From Candidatus Latescibacterota bacterium (GTDB taxonomy: Bacteria > Latescibacterota > MVCY01 > DTYK01), in the NCBI GenBank assembly GCA_012961925.1, contig DTYK01000276.1:1-14675 (forward strand): a DNA stretch of 14,675 bases, written 5' to 3'. Positions 1 through 7,284 of the stretch are shown in pieces. Made by a program: the position numbers and the translations under genes. Every line of letters begins with the position of its first letter. The stretch's first letter is position 1. The notes under the pieces were generated by a model. That model did no database searches. It was not told the origin of the DNA and saw only the letters and a list, made by a program, of their open reading frames with translations.

Positions 1-1
1 T

Positions 2-472
2 TACGTTCCAGAAGTTCTGATCGCTGCAAGGGCTATGAAGGCAGGTATGGAGATACTCAAGCCTCTCTTGGCAGAAACAGGAGCCAAGCCTGTGGCGACA
101 TTCGCCATCGGGACCGTCAAGGGGGATCTTCACGACATCGGCAAGAATCTGGTCTCCATGATGATGGAGGGGGCTGGTTTCAACGTCGTTGACCTCGGTA
201 TAGACGTTGACCCTCAGAAGTTCGTGGATACAGTGAAGGAACAACAGATTGATGTCCTCGGTATGTCAGCCCTTCTCACCACCACCATGCCCTCGATGAA
301 GACAACCATCGAAGCCCTTAAAAGCGCTGGCCTCAGGGATAAAGTGAAGACGATGATAGGTGGCGCACCGGTTACCGAGAACTATGCGGATGAGATAGGT
401 GCTGACGGCTATGCCCCTGACGCGGCATCAGCCGTAGATAAGGCAAAGGAGCTATTAGGAATCAGCAAGTGA
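2..472 (+). CDS. Corrinoid (cobalamin)-binding methyl-carrier protein, 5'-truncated
   Basis: This is the 3' part of a small corrinoid protein of the MtaC/MtbC/MttC type, which carries a methyl group on cobalamin between a substrate-specific methyltransferase and a second methyltransferase. The frame is open from base 2. The residues before the first ATG (position 35), YVPEVLIAARAMKAG, match the helical cap that precedes the B12 domain in this family, so the gene begins upstream of the window and ATG 35 is internal. Visible hallmarks are the base-off cobalamin motif DLHDIG (DxHxxG, His at nt 131-133), a serine/leucine stretch GMSALLTTTMPSM, and the late glycine motif IGGAPVTENYADEIGADGY, so the Rossmann-like B12 domain is complete. 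The substrate cannot be read from this subunit; the partner methyltransferase should lie to the left. A terminator about 190 bases downstream marks the end of its unit. Confidence 0.93.
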   Translation, partial: YVPEVLIAARAMKAGMEILKPLLAETGAKPVATFAIGTVKGDLHDIGKNLVSMMMEGAGFNVVDLGIDVDPQKFVDTVKEQQIDVLGMSALLTTTMPSMKTTIEALKSAGLRDKVKTMIGGAPVTENYADEIGADGYAPDAASAVDKAKELLGISK

Positions 473-537
473 GGGAAGCCCCATGGTCAGAGGGAGGAAC
501 CTGTTCTGTACGCCGTTTTTCCTCTTCCCTATTGCCG

Positions 538-555
538 GTTAAGTCTGTTAAGTCT
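538..555. repeat. 9-bp perfect tandem repeat
   Basis: The 9-mer GTTAAGTCT occurs twice head to tail with no gap. Direct repeats of about this size upstream of a gene can be a paired binding site for a regulator, but with only two copies it may be a simple duplication. It lies about 145 bases before the DUF4380-like gene and just before a possible microORF. Function is unknown. Confidence 0.6.
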
Positions 556-563
556 ATTGAAAT

Positions 564-647
564 ATGCAGTCCGCTGGCAAAATGGTAAAAGGCAAAGACG
601 AATGGATGCTTCTTTTTATACTTGGATTCTTGATATATGCTCTCTGA
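564..647 (+). CDS. Possible 27-aa membrane microprotein
   Basis: A short open frame runs from ATG 564 (alternative internal ATG 582) to TGA 645-647. The N-terminal half is charged (GKMVKGKDE) and the C-terminal half is hydrophobic (WMLLFILGFLIYAL), which resembles a very small single-span membrane protein with a charged cytoplasmic tail. The stop is 15 bases before a terminator hairpin, so it would be the last frame of the upstream corrinoid transcript. No convincing Shine-Dalgarno sequence precedes either ATG, and a frame this short can arise by chance in T-rich DNA. I do not recognise a family. Confidence 0.2.
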   Translation: MQSAGKMVKGKDEWMLLFILGFLIYAL

Positions 648-661
648 GCCAACATTTGAAT

Positions 662-695
662 GAGGCCGGATTTGCCGATTCGGCCTCCTGTTTTT
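662..695 (+). terminator. Rho-independent terminator or attenuator before DUF4380-like gene
   Basis: GAGGCCG (662-668) pairs perfectly with CGGCCTC (681-687) around a 12-base loop, followed after three bases by five Ts (691-695). This fits an intrinsic terminator for the transcript arriving from the corrinoid gene. The T-run ends only four bases before the ATG at 700, leaving no room for a promoter or ordinary ribosome binding site between terminator and gene. Confidence 0.8.
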
Positions 696-699
696 AGTT

Positions 700-2022
700 A
701 TGATGAAGACGTTTTTACAACTTATATTCTACACTACTATGCTGGCCTTTGTTGATGCTCATGCTCACAGTAGTAGCACTTCGGTGATCCTTCGGGAGAA
801 CTATAACAATTGGGGCTGGAAGAGCTATGTGATGAGCAATGGGCTGATCACCCTTGCTGTGGTCCCACAGATTGGCGGCAGGGTGATGCAGTATGACCTG
901 GCTGGACACCCCTCAATCTGGGTGAATCCGGCTGAATTCGGTAACACCTATGAGCCGTCGGCAAGCTCATCATGGCATAACTATGGCGGCTACAAGGTCT
1001 GGCCAGCACCCCAGAAGGAATGGATCACAACAGGAGGAGGATGGCCACCTCCTCCCAATCTCGACTTCGGAACTTATTCCTGCCGGATCATAGCCAGTTC
1101 TCCTGATTCATCGACTATCCACCTGGAAAGCCCAATCGAGACGCTGGAGGGGTGGAAATGCGTCGGCCTGGGTTTCCGAAGACGACTCACCATATACAGG
1201 GATCAGACCCGCGTCAAAGTCGAGCAGACCATAGTCAACCATGGTAAACGACCGGTAATGTGGGGTGTCTGGGATGTCACCCAGTTGGTAGTCAACCACC
1301 CGGGCGAAGAGGACTGGGGGAATTTCTGGGTTTACTTTCCGATCAAGAAAAACAGCAGGTTCGGCCCCAAGGGATACTACATAATGGGCGGTAGGGGGAA
1401 TAATCCTCAGTGGAAAGCCAACCTCACCGAAGGGATATCCGCTGTTCAGTACTTGCACCGTAGTGGAAAAATTGGTTCGGACTCTGACGGCGGATGGATA
1501 GCCTACGTAGATCAGAGGGATGGCTACCTTTACGCCAAGGGATTCCCCTACTATGCCGAAGGGACATATCCTGATAGCGGAGCCACAATCGAGGTGTTCA
1601 CCTCCGGAGGCGACCCCTACCTTGAGGTAGAGGTGCTAAGCCCCTTGATAGCCCTAACTCCTGGGGATTCATTTACGTTTGTTGAGAACTGGTATGCCAC
1701 CAAGTTCAGGGGGACGGTCCTGGAAGTTAACCGGGCGGCAGCCGTCGGTAAGAGGCTTTCCGTGGATATTGAGGCCAATTTTGCCAGATTGCGTGGAGAA
1801 TACGGTGTCTTCAGCGTAGGAGACGTGGAAATCATATTCAGGGACTCCAGAGGTACGAGGATCGGATCGGCGGGAAGCTTTCGTGTTTCGCCTCTCCAAG
1901 TCTTCACCCTCGACGTAACAGCACCCCTACCTCCTAAGAGCCAGCGGGTGGATCTCGAGCTTTGTGATACAAAAGGACGCTGGGTAGGAAGGGTCGATTC
2001 CCGATTGTTAAGCACTCCATAG
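700..2022 (+). CDS. Secreted DUF4380-like (mutarotase-fold) protein
   Basis: A 440-residue exported protein. The N-terminus MMKTFLQLIFYTTMLAFVDAHA resembles a Sec signal peptide, with likely cleavage after AHA. The next part (about residues 30-330) resembles DUF4380 proteins, which are predicted to have the galactose-mutarotase/carbohydrate-binding beta-sandwich fold. Typical features are an NGLITLAVVPQIGGRVMQYD stretch, an NYGGYKVWPAPQ segment and a TIVNHGKRPVMWGVWDVTQL strand pair. The last 100 residues or so look like a separate beta-rich, Ig-like tail. A carbohydrate-related role in the periplasm or at the surface is only suggested by fold; no catalytic residues can be assigned. The start is uncertain: ATG 700 and ATG 703 are adjacent, neither has a recognisable Shine-Dalgarno sequence, and a terminator lies immediately upstream. 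A later start at 739 would lose the signal peptide. The gene does not obviously belong to the amino-acid cluster that follows. Confidence 0.75.
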   Translation: MMKTFLQLIFYTTMLAFVDAHAHSSSTSVILRENYNNWGWKSYVMSNGLITLAVVPQIGGRVMQYDLAGHPSIWVNPAEFGNTYEPSASSSWHNYGGYKVWPAPQKEWITTGGGWPPPPNLDFGTYSCRIIASSPDSSTIHLESPIETLEGWKCVGLGFRRRLTIYRDQTRVKVEQTIVNHGKRPVMWGVWDVTQLVVNHPGEEDWGNFWVYFPIKKNSRFGPKGYYIMGGRGNNPQWKANLTEGISAVQYLHRSGKIGSDSDGGWIAYVDQRDGYLYAKGFPYYAEGTYPDSGATIEVFTSGGDPYLEVEVLSPLIALTPGDSFTFVENWYATKFRGTVLEVNRAAAVGKRLSVDIEANFARLRGEYGVFSVGDVEIIFRDSRGTRIGSAGSFRVSPLQVFTLDVTAPLPPKSQRVDLELCDTKGRWVGRVDSRLLSTP

Positions 2023-2046
2023 ATCGGCTCCATATGCGGCAGTCAT

Positions 2047-2077
2047 AAAGGGAACCCTTTCGGAGAGAGGGTACCTT
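2047..2077. promoter_or_regulatory. 14-bp perfect palindrome with an alternative hairpin, upstream of iorA
   Basis: AAAGGGAACCCTTT (2047-2060) is a perfect 14-base palindrome about 120 bases before iorA. The same left arm can instead pair with a downstream segment: AAGG 2048-2051 with CCTT 2074-2077, and ACCC 2054-2057 with GGGT 2069-2072. As DNA it resembles an operator for a dimeric regulator; as RNA the two pairings are mutually exclusive. No T-run follows, so it is not called as a terminator. The function is inferred from symmetry only. Confidence 0.35.
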
Positions 2078-2181
2078 CGCCCTGCAGGATTCCATATCTC
2101 CAGGGAGGTCAGGTTCTTGGCCGTTTGAATGCCCGCAATGTCTATTTATGAAAGGGATCCACTTCGATAGGCCAGCGGAAA

Positions 2182-3912
2182 ATGATAGAGTTTCTCTCGG
2201 GAAACGAAGCTATAGCAAGAGGCGCCTTTGAGGCAGGCGTTCGTGTGGCCACAGCTTATCCTGGGACTCCCAGCACGGAGATCCTGGAGAACATCGCAAA
2301 ATATGATGGGATCCAGGCCCAGTGGTCACCCAACGAGAAGGTCGCACTCGAAGTGGCAATCGGGGCCAGCTTGGCTGGAGCCAGGGCCCTTGTGGCAATG
2401 AAGCATGTCGGCCTCAATGTGGCAGCAGACCCCCTCATGACCATCTCTTACGTTGGCCCTAAAGGCGGGCTCGTGGTGATCTCGGCCGACGACCCCGGAA
2501 TGCACAGCTCTCAGAACGAACAGGACAACCGTTACTACGCAAAATTCGCTGGGGTCCCTATGTTAGAGCCATCCGACAGCCAGGAGGCCAAGGACTTTGT
2601 TCGATCGGCTTTTGAGATCAGCAGCGAGTTTGCCACCCCTGTTCTGGTGAGGATGACGACCAGGGTCTGCCACAGCAAGGGCGTGGTCAGACTTGGAGAG
2701 ACCTGCAATAGCCCGTCAATGGGATATGAAAAGGATGTCCGCAAAAATGTGATGGTGCCCGCACATGCCAGACTCCGACATCTTGCTCTTGAGGAGCGAA
2801 GGAAGAGATTAGAGGAGTATGCAGAACGTTCCCCCCTTAACAGAACCCAGATGGGCGACCTCTCTCTCGGTATTATTACAAGCGGTGTGGCATATCAGTA
2901 CTCGAAGGAGGTTTTCCCTGATGCCTCGTTCCTGAAACTGGGCCTGACAAATCCGATCCCGAAAGGTATCATACAGCGCTTTGCTGAGAAGGTGGCGAGG
3001 ATCCTCGTAATAGAAGAACTCGAACCGTTTCTTGAGGAACAGATCAGGGCCCTCGGAATAGAGGTGGTTGGAAAGGAAAGAATACCGAGGGTCGGCGAGT
3101 TATCTCCCGATACGATAAGATCGGCGATCCTCAGCAGCGTTGCTTACTCCGAAAACCCGAGCTCATCGCTTCCTGCCAGGCCTCCGGTCCTCTGCCCTGG
3201 ATGTCCTCACCGGGGGGTGTTCTACGTGTTAAGAAAACTGAAATTTACAGTGACCGGGGATATCGGATGCTACACACTGGCTGCATTGCCCCCTCTTAAC
3301 GCAATGGACACCTGTATTTGCATGGGTGCAAGCATCGGGGCGGCGTTAGGGATGGAGAAGGCCCTCGGGCCCGAAATCTCCGGAAAGACGGTCGCTGTGA
3401 TTGGCGACTCTACCTTTATACATTCCGGGATCACCGGCCTCATCGACGCGGTCTACAACAGATCAAACATAACGATAATAATCCTGGATAATAACACGAC
3501 CGCCATGACTGGCCATCAGGATCATCCGGGTACAGGAAGGACCCTGAAAGGGGAACCAACGGTGAGCCTTGACCTGGAAGCTTTGGCCAGGGCCGTTGGC
3601 CTCCGAAGTGTCCGCATAGTGGATCCCTATGACCTTGATGCGACTGAAAAGGCTATCCGGGAGGAGGTCCTGAAGGACCGGCCATCAGTGATTATTGCCA
3701 GACACCCATGTGTGCTGCTCACCAAGGAGAGATATCCCACTCCGAAGGTTGACACGGAGGTTTGTACTGGATGCAAGCTCTGTCTCCGCTTAGGATGCCC
3801 CGCTATCAGCATCTCCGAGGGGAAGGCAGAGGTGGACCCATTTCTATGCAACGGGTGTGGTATCTGCGCACAGGTGTGTCGCGTGCATGCGATGATAAGT
3901 GGCAGAACGTAA
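2182..3912 (+). CDS. iorA: Indolepyruvate:ferredoxin oxidoreductase, alpha subunit
   Basis: The large subunit of the thiamine diphosphate (TPP) and iron-sulfur enzyme that oxidatively decarboxylates aryl-pyruvates (from Trp, Phe, Tyr) to aryl-acetyl-CoA, CO2 and reduced ferredoxin in the cytoplasm. The N-terminal pyrimidine-binding domain starts with the family pattern SGNEAIARG and AYPGTPSTE (residues 25-33), with a likely TPP-activating Glu52 in SPNEK. The pyrophosphate domain has CPGCPHRG (338-345), GDIGCYTL (from 359) and the TPP signature GDS (408-410) to NN (437-438). The C-terminal ferredoxin-like domain has two cysteine sets: C528, C531, C534 and C539, then CNGCGICAQVC (556-566). At 576 residues it is close to the family's usual length. 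The start gives the expected N-terminus, although its ribosome site (AGCGGAAA) is weak. The partner iorB follows at once. It is the first gene of the catabolic cluster. Confidence 0.95.
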   Translation: MIEFLSGNEAIARGAFEAGVRVATAYPGTPSTEILENIAKYDGIQAQWSPNEKVALEVAIGASLAGARALVAMKHVGLNVAADPLMTISYVGPKGGLVVISADDPGMHSSQNEQDNRYYAKFAGVPMLEPSDSQEAKDFVRSAFEISSEFATPVLVRMTTRVCHSKGVVRLGETCNSPSMGYEKDVRKNVMVPAHARLRHLALEERRKRLEEYAERSPLNRTQMGDLSLGIITSGVAYQYSKEVFPDASFLKLGLTNPIPKGIIQRFAEKVARILVIEELEPFLEEQIRALGIEVVGKERIPRVGELSPDTIRSAILSSVAYSENPSSSLPARPPVLCPGCPHRGVFYVLRKLKFTVTGDIGCYTLAALPPLNAMDTCICMGASIGAALGMEKALGPEISGKTVAVIGDSTFIHSGITGLIDAVYNRSNITIIILDNNTTAMTGHQDHPGTGRTLKGEPTVSLDLEALARAVGLRSVRIVDPYDLDATEKAIREEVLKDRPSVIIARHPCVLLTKERYPTPKVDTEVCTGCKLCLRLGCPAISISEGKAEVDPFLCNGCGICAQVCRVHAMISGRT

Positions 3913-3937
3913 CTCTCCAAGCTCCGGCTTCTTAATT

Positions 3938-4567
3938 ATGTTGTGTTCGCAATCGACCAGAGACGATCTGGAGACGACGGATGTCCTTATTGCTGGCGTG
4001 GGCGGACAGGGGATCCTGCTGGCGAGCGAGATACTGGCCCGGGTCTGCCTTAGGGCCGGGTATGATGTCAAGAAGAGTGAGGTCCATGGGATGGCTCAAC
4101 GGGGGGGAAGTGTCACCAGCCACGTCCGTTTTGGGAAGAAGATCTATTCCCCCTTGATCGAAAAGGGTAGAGCAGAGATACTGCTGGCCTTTGAAAAACT
4201 GGAGGCCCTCAGATGGATCTACTTTCTTAGATCAGGAGGTACGGTTATTGTCAACGACCATAGGATAGACCCAATCACTGTCTCCAGCGGCTCAGCGACA
4301 TATCCTGACGATATAATCGAACGACTTCGGGAGAGAACGGCAGATGTTAATCTGGTCGATGGGATCGGCATCGCCATCAGGGCCGGGGATCTGAGAACTG
4401 TCAATGTGGTGCTTTTAGGGTTCCTGTCGGAATTTCTACCCATCAATGCGGACCTATGGAGGGGCGTAATAGGGGAGACGGTTCCTCAAAAGACGGTAGA
4501 TATGAACCTTGGGGCATTCGAGAAAGGAAGAGAGCTGGTTTGCCTCACCAAACGTTCATGCCCTTGA
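3938..4567 (+). CDS. iorB: Indolepyruvate:ferredoxin oxidoreductase, beta subunit
   Basis: The small (gamma-domain) subunit that completes the IorAB complex and takes part in CoA binding and electron transfer. The core begins TTDVLIAGVGGQGILLASEIL, the glycine-rich start typical of this family, followed by a KSEVHGMAQRGGSVTSHVRFG block that is equally characteristic. The start is ambiguous. ATG 3938 gives 209 residues and lies 25 bases after the iorA stop. An in-frame GTG at 3899 gives 222 residues and overlaps iorA by 14 bases. Neither has a clear Shine-Dalgarno sequence, so translation probably depends on ribosomes arriving from iorA. I chose the ATG because the extra residues are not part of the family core and orthologues usually begin just before the DVLIAGVGGQG strand. 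Confidence 0.93.
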   Translation: MLCSQSTRDDLETTDVLIAGVGGQGILLASEILARVCLRAGYDVKKSEVHGMAQRGGSVTSHVRFGKKIYSPLIEKGRAEILLAFEKLEALRWIYFLRSGGTVIVNDHRIDPITVSSGSATYPDDIIERLRERTADVNLVDGIGIAIRAGDLRTVNVVLLGFLSEFLPINADLWRGVIGETVPQKTVDMNLGAFEKGRELVCLTKRSCP

Positions 4568-4659
4568 GGGGAGACCACCAAACATGAAAATCTATTTTCG
4601 GAGCAAGGATGAGGGTCCATCGTAAACTGCGGCACCGCTGAAGATCTGGAGGTGATAGG

Positions 4660-5961
4660 ATGGTCTGGGACAAAAAATATGAATGTATGGAGAAAGAGGA
4701 GCTTGAAAAGGTCCAGCTCAACCGTCTGAAGGAGACAGTGAGGCTGGCTTATGAAAGGATCCCTTTCTACCGCAAGGCCCTCTGCGATAACGGGCTCAGC
4801 CCCGATGACATCACCTCTTTAGATAGACTGCTGGATCTGCCCTTAACAACCAAGGAGGACCTCCGGCAATATTATCCCTACGGGATGCTGGCGGTTCAAT
4901 TGTCAGAGATCGTGGAGATCCATGCATCGTCAGGCACGACCGGTACACCTACTGTCGTCGCATATACCAGGGGAGATATAGACCTCTGGTCGGAGGTGAT
5001 GGCAAGAACCATAGCCTGTACAGGTGCTACATCTGAGGACATAGTTCAGAACGCCTATGGTTATGGGCTGTTCACAGGAGGCCTTGGCTTTCACTACGGG
5101 GCTTTGAGGCTCGGTGCTACTGTCGTCCCCATGTCGTCCGGGGGAACTAAAAGGCAGATAAGATTGATGAGGGATTTTGGTTCAACAGTGTTGACCTGCA
5201 CACCCTCCTATGCCCTTTATATGGCTGAGATTGCGGCTGACATGGGCATCGACCCATCTAAGAGCACGTTGAGAATTGGGATATTCGGGGCAGAGCCATG
5301 GACCCATGGGATGAGGGTTCAGATAGAGAAAGTGTGGGGGCTGATTGCCTGCGATATATACGGCCTGTCGGAGATCATTGGCCCGGGTGTTGCAGTCGAA
5401 TGCCCCGCAAAGGATGGGCTCCACCTCTGGGCAGATCACTTCCTGCCCGAGATCATCGACCCCGAGACCGGAGAGAGGGTGAGCGAAGGGCAAGACGGAG
5501 AGTTAGTCCTCACTACGCTGACGAAGAGGGCAATGCCCCTTATCAGATACAGGACGGGCGACATCACAAACATCACCTTTGAACCATGCAAAGGATGTGG
5601 CAGAACGGCACCCCGGATAAGCAAGATAAAGGGAAGAACCGACGATATGCTCATAATAAGGGGCGTAAACGTCTTCCCATCACAGATTGAAAGCGTGCTT
5701 ATGGAAATCGCAGAGGTCGAACCCTACTACCAGCTTCTGGTTAGCAGGGCCCGAGGGCTTGATGAGCTTGAAGTATGCGTTGAAGTGAAAGAGAGGTTCT
5801 TCTCAGACCAGATAGGGCGCCTGGAGGTTCTGAGAGAAAAGATCCAGACTGAGATCGAAAGCGTGTTAGGGCTGACGGCAAAGGTTAGACTGGTGGAGCC
5901 CAAGACAATCCAGCGCAGCGAGGGAAAGGCGAAAAGGGTAATAGACAAGAGAGCTCTATAA
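4660..5961 (+). CDS. paaK: Phenylacetate-CoA ligase (AMP-forming), copy 1
   Basis: A 433-residue enzyme of the adenylate-forming (ANL) superfamily that activates phenylacetate or related aryl-acetates to CoA thioesters via an acyl-adenylate. Motifs in order: the P-loop-like SSGTTGTP (90-97), YGLSE (234-238), YRTGD (297-301), the hinge-region RGVNVFPSQIE (334-344) and the C-terminal EGKAKRV with the probable catalytic lysine (about Lys423). Cysteines in PCKGCGR (309-315) resemble a metal-binding cysteine cluster seen in this family. A strong ribosome site, GGAGGTGA, precedes the ATG. It lies 92 bases after iorB. IorAB yields aryl-acetyl-CoA, so this ligase could either salvage free aryl-acetate or, run backwards, release it with ATP formation; the sequence cannot tell. 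A close paralogue begins at 13380 but has YRTRD where this copy has YRTGD. The exact acid used is unknown. Confidence 0.93.
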   Translation: MVWDKKYECMEKEELEKVQLNRLKETVRLAYERIPFYRKALCDNGLSPDDITSLDRLLDLPLTTKEDLRQYYPYGMLAVQLSEIVEIHASSGTTGTPTVVAYTRGDIDLWSEVMARTIACTGATSEDIVQNAYGYGLFTGGLGFHYGALRLGATVVPMSSGGTKRQIRLMRDFGSTVLTCTPSYALYMAEIAADMGIDPSKSTLRIGIFGAEPWTHGMRVQIEKVWGLIACDIYGLSEIIGPGVAVECPAKDGLHLWADHFLPEIIDPETGERVSEGQDGELVLTTLTKRAMPLIRYRTGDITNITFEPCKGCGRTAPRISKIKGRTDDMLIIRGVNVFPSQIESVLMEIAEVEPYYQLLVSRARGLDELEVCVEVKERFFSDQIGRLEVLREKIQTEIESVLGLTAKVRLVEPKTIQRSEGKAKRVIDKRAL

Positions 5962-5971
5962 CATCTGGCTC

Positions 5972-6763
5972 ATGAACGGGATAATCGATGTCCATACTCA
6001 TGCCTTCGCTGATCACATTGCGAAGAGTGCGGTTGAGGTTTTAGAAAAAAGCGCAGGTATAAAGGCCTATCTGGACGGAACGGTCGCTGACCTCAAACGG
6101 TCAATGAAAGAGGCCGGGATAGTGCGTTCTCTCGTCCAGCCGGTGGCAACGAAACCGTCACAGGTAAAGGCCATCAATGACTGGGCCCACAGGATCTCCG
6201 ACGGGAGCATCATCTCCTTCGGAACAATCCATCCTCTGAGCCAGGACTGGAAAGAGGAGATCGAACGTCTAAAGCGATTGGGGATACCGGGGGTGAAGTT
6301 TCACCCGGATTACCAGGATTTCTATCCGGACGAGGTGGCCATGTTCCCGATCTACGAGGCCCTGGTCGCAAATGGATTGATCGTATTTTTCCATGCAGGC
6401 GTTGATATCGGCCTCCCTCCTCCGGTTCATGGAACGCCAGAGAGGATTGCAAAGGTGCTCGATAACTTCCCTGAAATGAAGGTTGTTGCCGCTCATCTGG
6501 GTGGCTATAAGATGTGGGATGAAGTTGAGGATCATCTGGTCGGGAGAGAAATATATCTTGACACATCATACACAATTGATTATCTTGATGAAAATATCTT
6601 CTTACGTATCATTAAGTGCCATAGCATAAAAAAGATAGTGTTCGGCTCCGATTCGCCCTGGAAAGATCAGAAACGAGAGGTACAGTCCATACTTGAACTC
6701 GATATTTCTGATCCGGAGAAAGAGAAGATTCTATGCACTAACGCTGAGGATTTGCTTGGTTAG
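5972..6763 (+). CDS. Metal-dependent amidohydrolase (amidohydrolase-2 type)
   Basis: A 263-residue TIM-barrel hydrolase or decarboxylase of the amidohydrolase superfamily, of the compact type related to ACMSD-like decarboxylases (PF04909). The metal-binding set is visible in order: HTH (His8 and His10) at the end of strand 1, a histidine in VKFHPDY (His111), FFHAG (His141), AAHLGG (His175) and the catalytic/metal aspartate in FGSDSPW (Asp227). There is no signal peptide, so it should act in the cytoplasm. It starts 10 bases after the paaK stop, with no good Shine-Dalgarno sequence, which fits translational coupling. The substrate is unknown; by position it could hydrolyse or decarboxylate a ring-derived or aryl-acyl compound. 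It is not a standard member of indolepyruvate or phenylacetate pathways, so it is one of the more informative genes to test. Confidence 0.88.
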   Translation: MNGIIDVHTHAFADHIAKSAVEVLEKSAGIKAYLDGTVADLKRSMKEAGIVRSLVQPVATKPSQVKAINDWAHRISDGSIISFGTIHPLSQDWKEEIERLKRLGIPGVKFHPDYQDFYPDEVAMFPIYEALVANGLIVFFHAGVDIGLPPPVHGTPERIAKVLDNFPEMKVVAAHLGGYKMWDEVEDHLVGREIYLDTSYTIDYLDENIFLRIIKCHSIKKIVFGSDSPWKDQKREVQSILELDISDPEKEKILCTNAEDLLG

Positions 6764-6811
6764 CGTTTACATAATGTCGCGATAATGGGCGTGAGAAAGG
6801 AGAGCCGAGTT

Positions 6812-7243
6812 ATGTCTGTGAGACAGATATCTGTCTTCCTGGAAAACAGGTCTGGGAGACTTAGCGAGGTTGCCAGGATTCTGGGCGACGAAGGTATAAA
6901 CATCAGGGCGCTCTCCCTGGCAGACACCTCCGACTTTGGCATCCTCAGGTTGATCGTTAATGAGCCTGATAAGGCTTATCAGATCCTGAAGGATGCCAAT
7001 TTTGTTATCAACAAGACCAGAGTATTGGCGGCTGAAGTGGAGGACCGACCAGGTGGACTGGCAAGGTTGCTCGGAATTTTTGAATCCGCTGACGTTAACG
7101 TGGAATACATGTACGCTGTAGTTGAGAAAGCCACCGAAAATGCTGTGATGATAATCCGAGTGGAGGACATAGAGGGAGCAACCTCGCTTCTTCGTCGGGC
7201 TGGAATCCGTCTGTTAGGAGAGAAAGAGGTCTATTCGCTTTAA
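6812..7243 (+). CDS. Tandem ACT-domain protein (probable amino-acid-binding sensor)
   Basis: A 143-residue cytoplasmic protein made of two ACT domains and nothing else. The first (about residues 3-67) begins VRQISVFLENRSGRLSEVARIL; the second (about 70-140) begins with AAEVEDRPGGLARLLGIFES. Both have the PGxL/SGRL-like turn where ACT domains bind amino acids. Stand-alone tandem ACT proteins often sit beside indolepyruvate oxidoreductase and phenylacetate-CoA ligase genes in anaerobes and archaea, where they are thought to sense amino acids, but their partner is not established. I place the start at ATG 6812 because AAGGAG (6798-6803) lies a normal distance before it and the domain begins directly after. 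An in-frame ATG at 6785 would add nine residues that do not look like part of the fold. It ends the first tightly spaced gene run. Confidence 0.9.
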   Translation: MSVRQISVFLENRSGRLSEVARILGDEGINIRALSLADTSDFGILRLIVNEPDKAYQILKDANFVINKTRVLAAEVEDRPGGLARLLGIFESADVNVEYMYAVVEKATENAVMIIRVEDIEGATSLLRRAGIRLLGEKEVYSL

Positions 7244-7284
7244 TTGATCCCGGGTTGCATCTCCGAGGCAAATCTTTTCATCGG

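Larger units (their letters stand above)
473..699. other. Intergenic region between corrinoid gene and DUF4380-like gene
   Basis: This 227-base gap holds a perfect 9-base tandem repeat (538-555), a possible microORF with a hydrophobic end (564-647) and a strong hairpin with a T-run (662-695). A TATACT box occurs at 617-622, but no convincing -35 element sits at the right distance, so no promoter is called. No tRNA-like fold or riboswitch consensus is apparent. Confidence 0.5.

Noticed and set aside
483..542. 19-codon ORF starting at ATG 483 directly after the corrinoid gene.
   Set aside because: It does have a purine-rich sequence before the ATG, but it is very short, matches nothing I recognise and has no supporting context.
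617..622. TATACT as a -10 promoter box for the DUF4380-like gene.
   Set aside because: No -35-like hexamer lies 16-18 bases upstream, and transcripts starting there would meet the terminator before the gene.
2041..2110. GGGTACC stretch resembling part of a T-box antiterminator before iorA.
   Set aside because: The conserved T-box sequence (AGGGUGGNACCGCG) is not matched, there is no specifier stem, and no terminator hairpin with a T-run follows.
4584..4625. 13-codon ORF (MKIYFRSKDEGPS) between iorB and paaK.
   Set aside because: It is too short, with a poorly spaced purine-rich upstream sequence and no sign of function; paaK has its own strong ribosome site further on.
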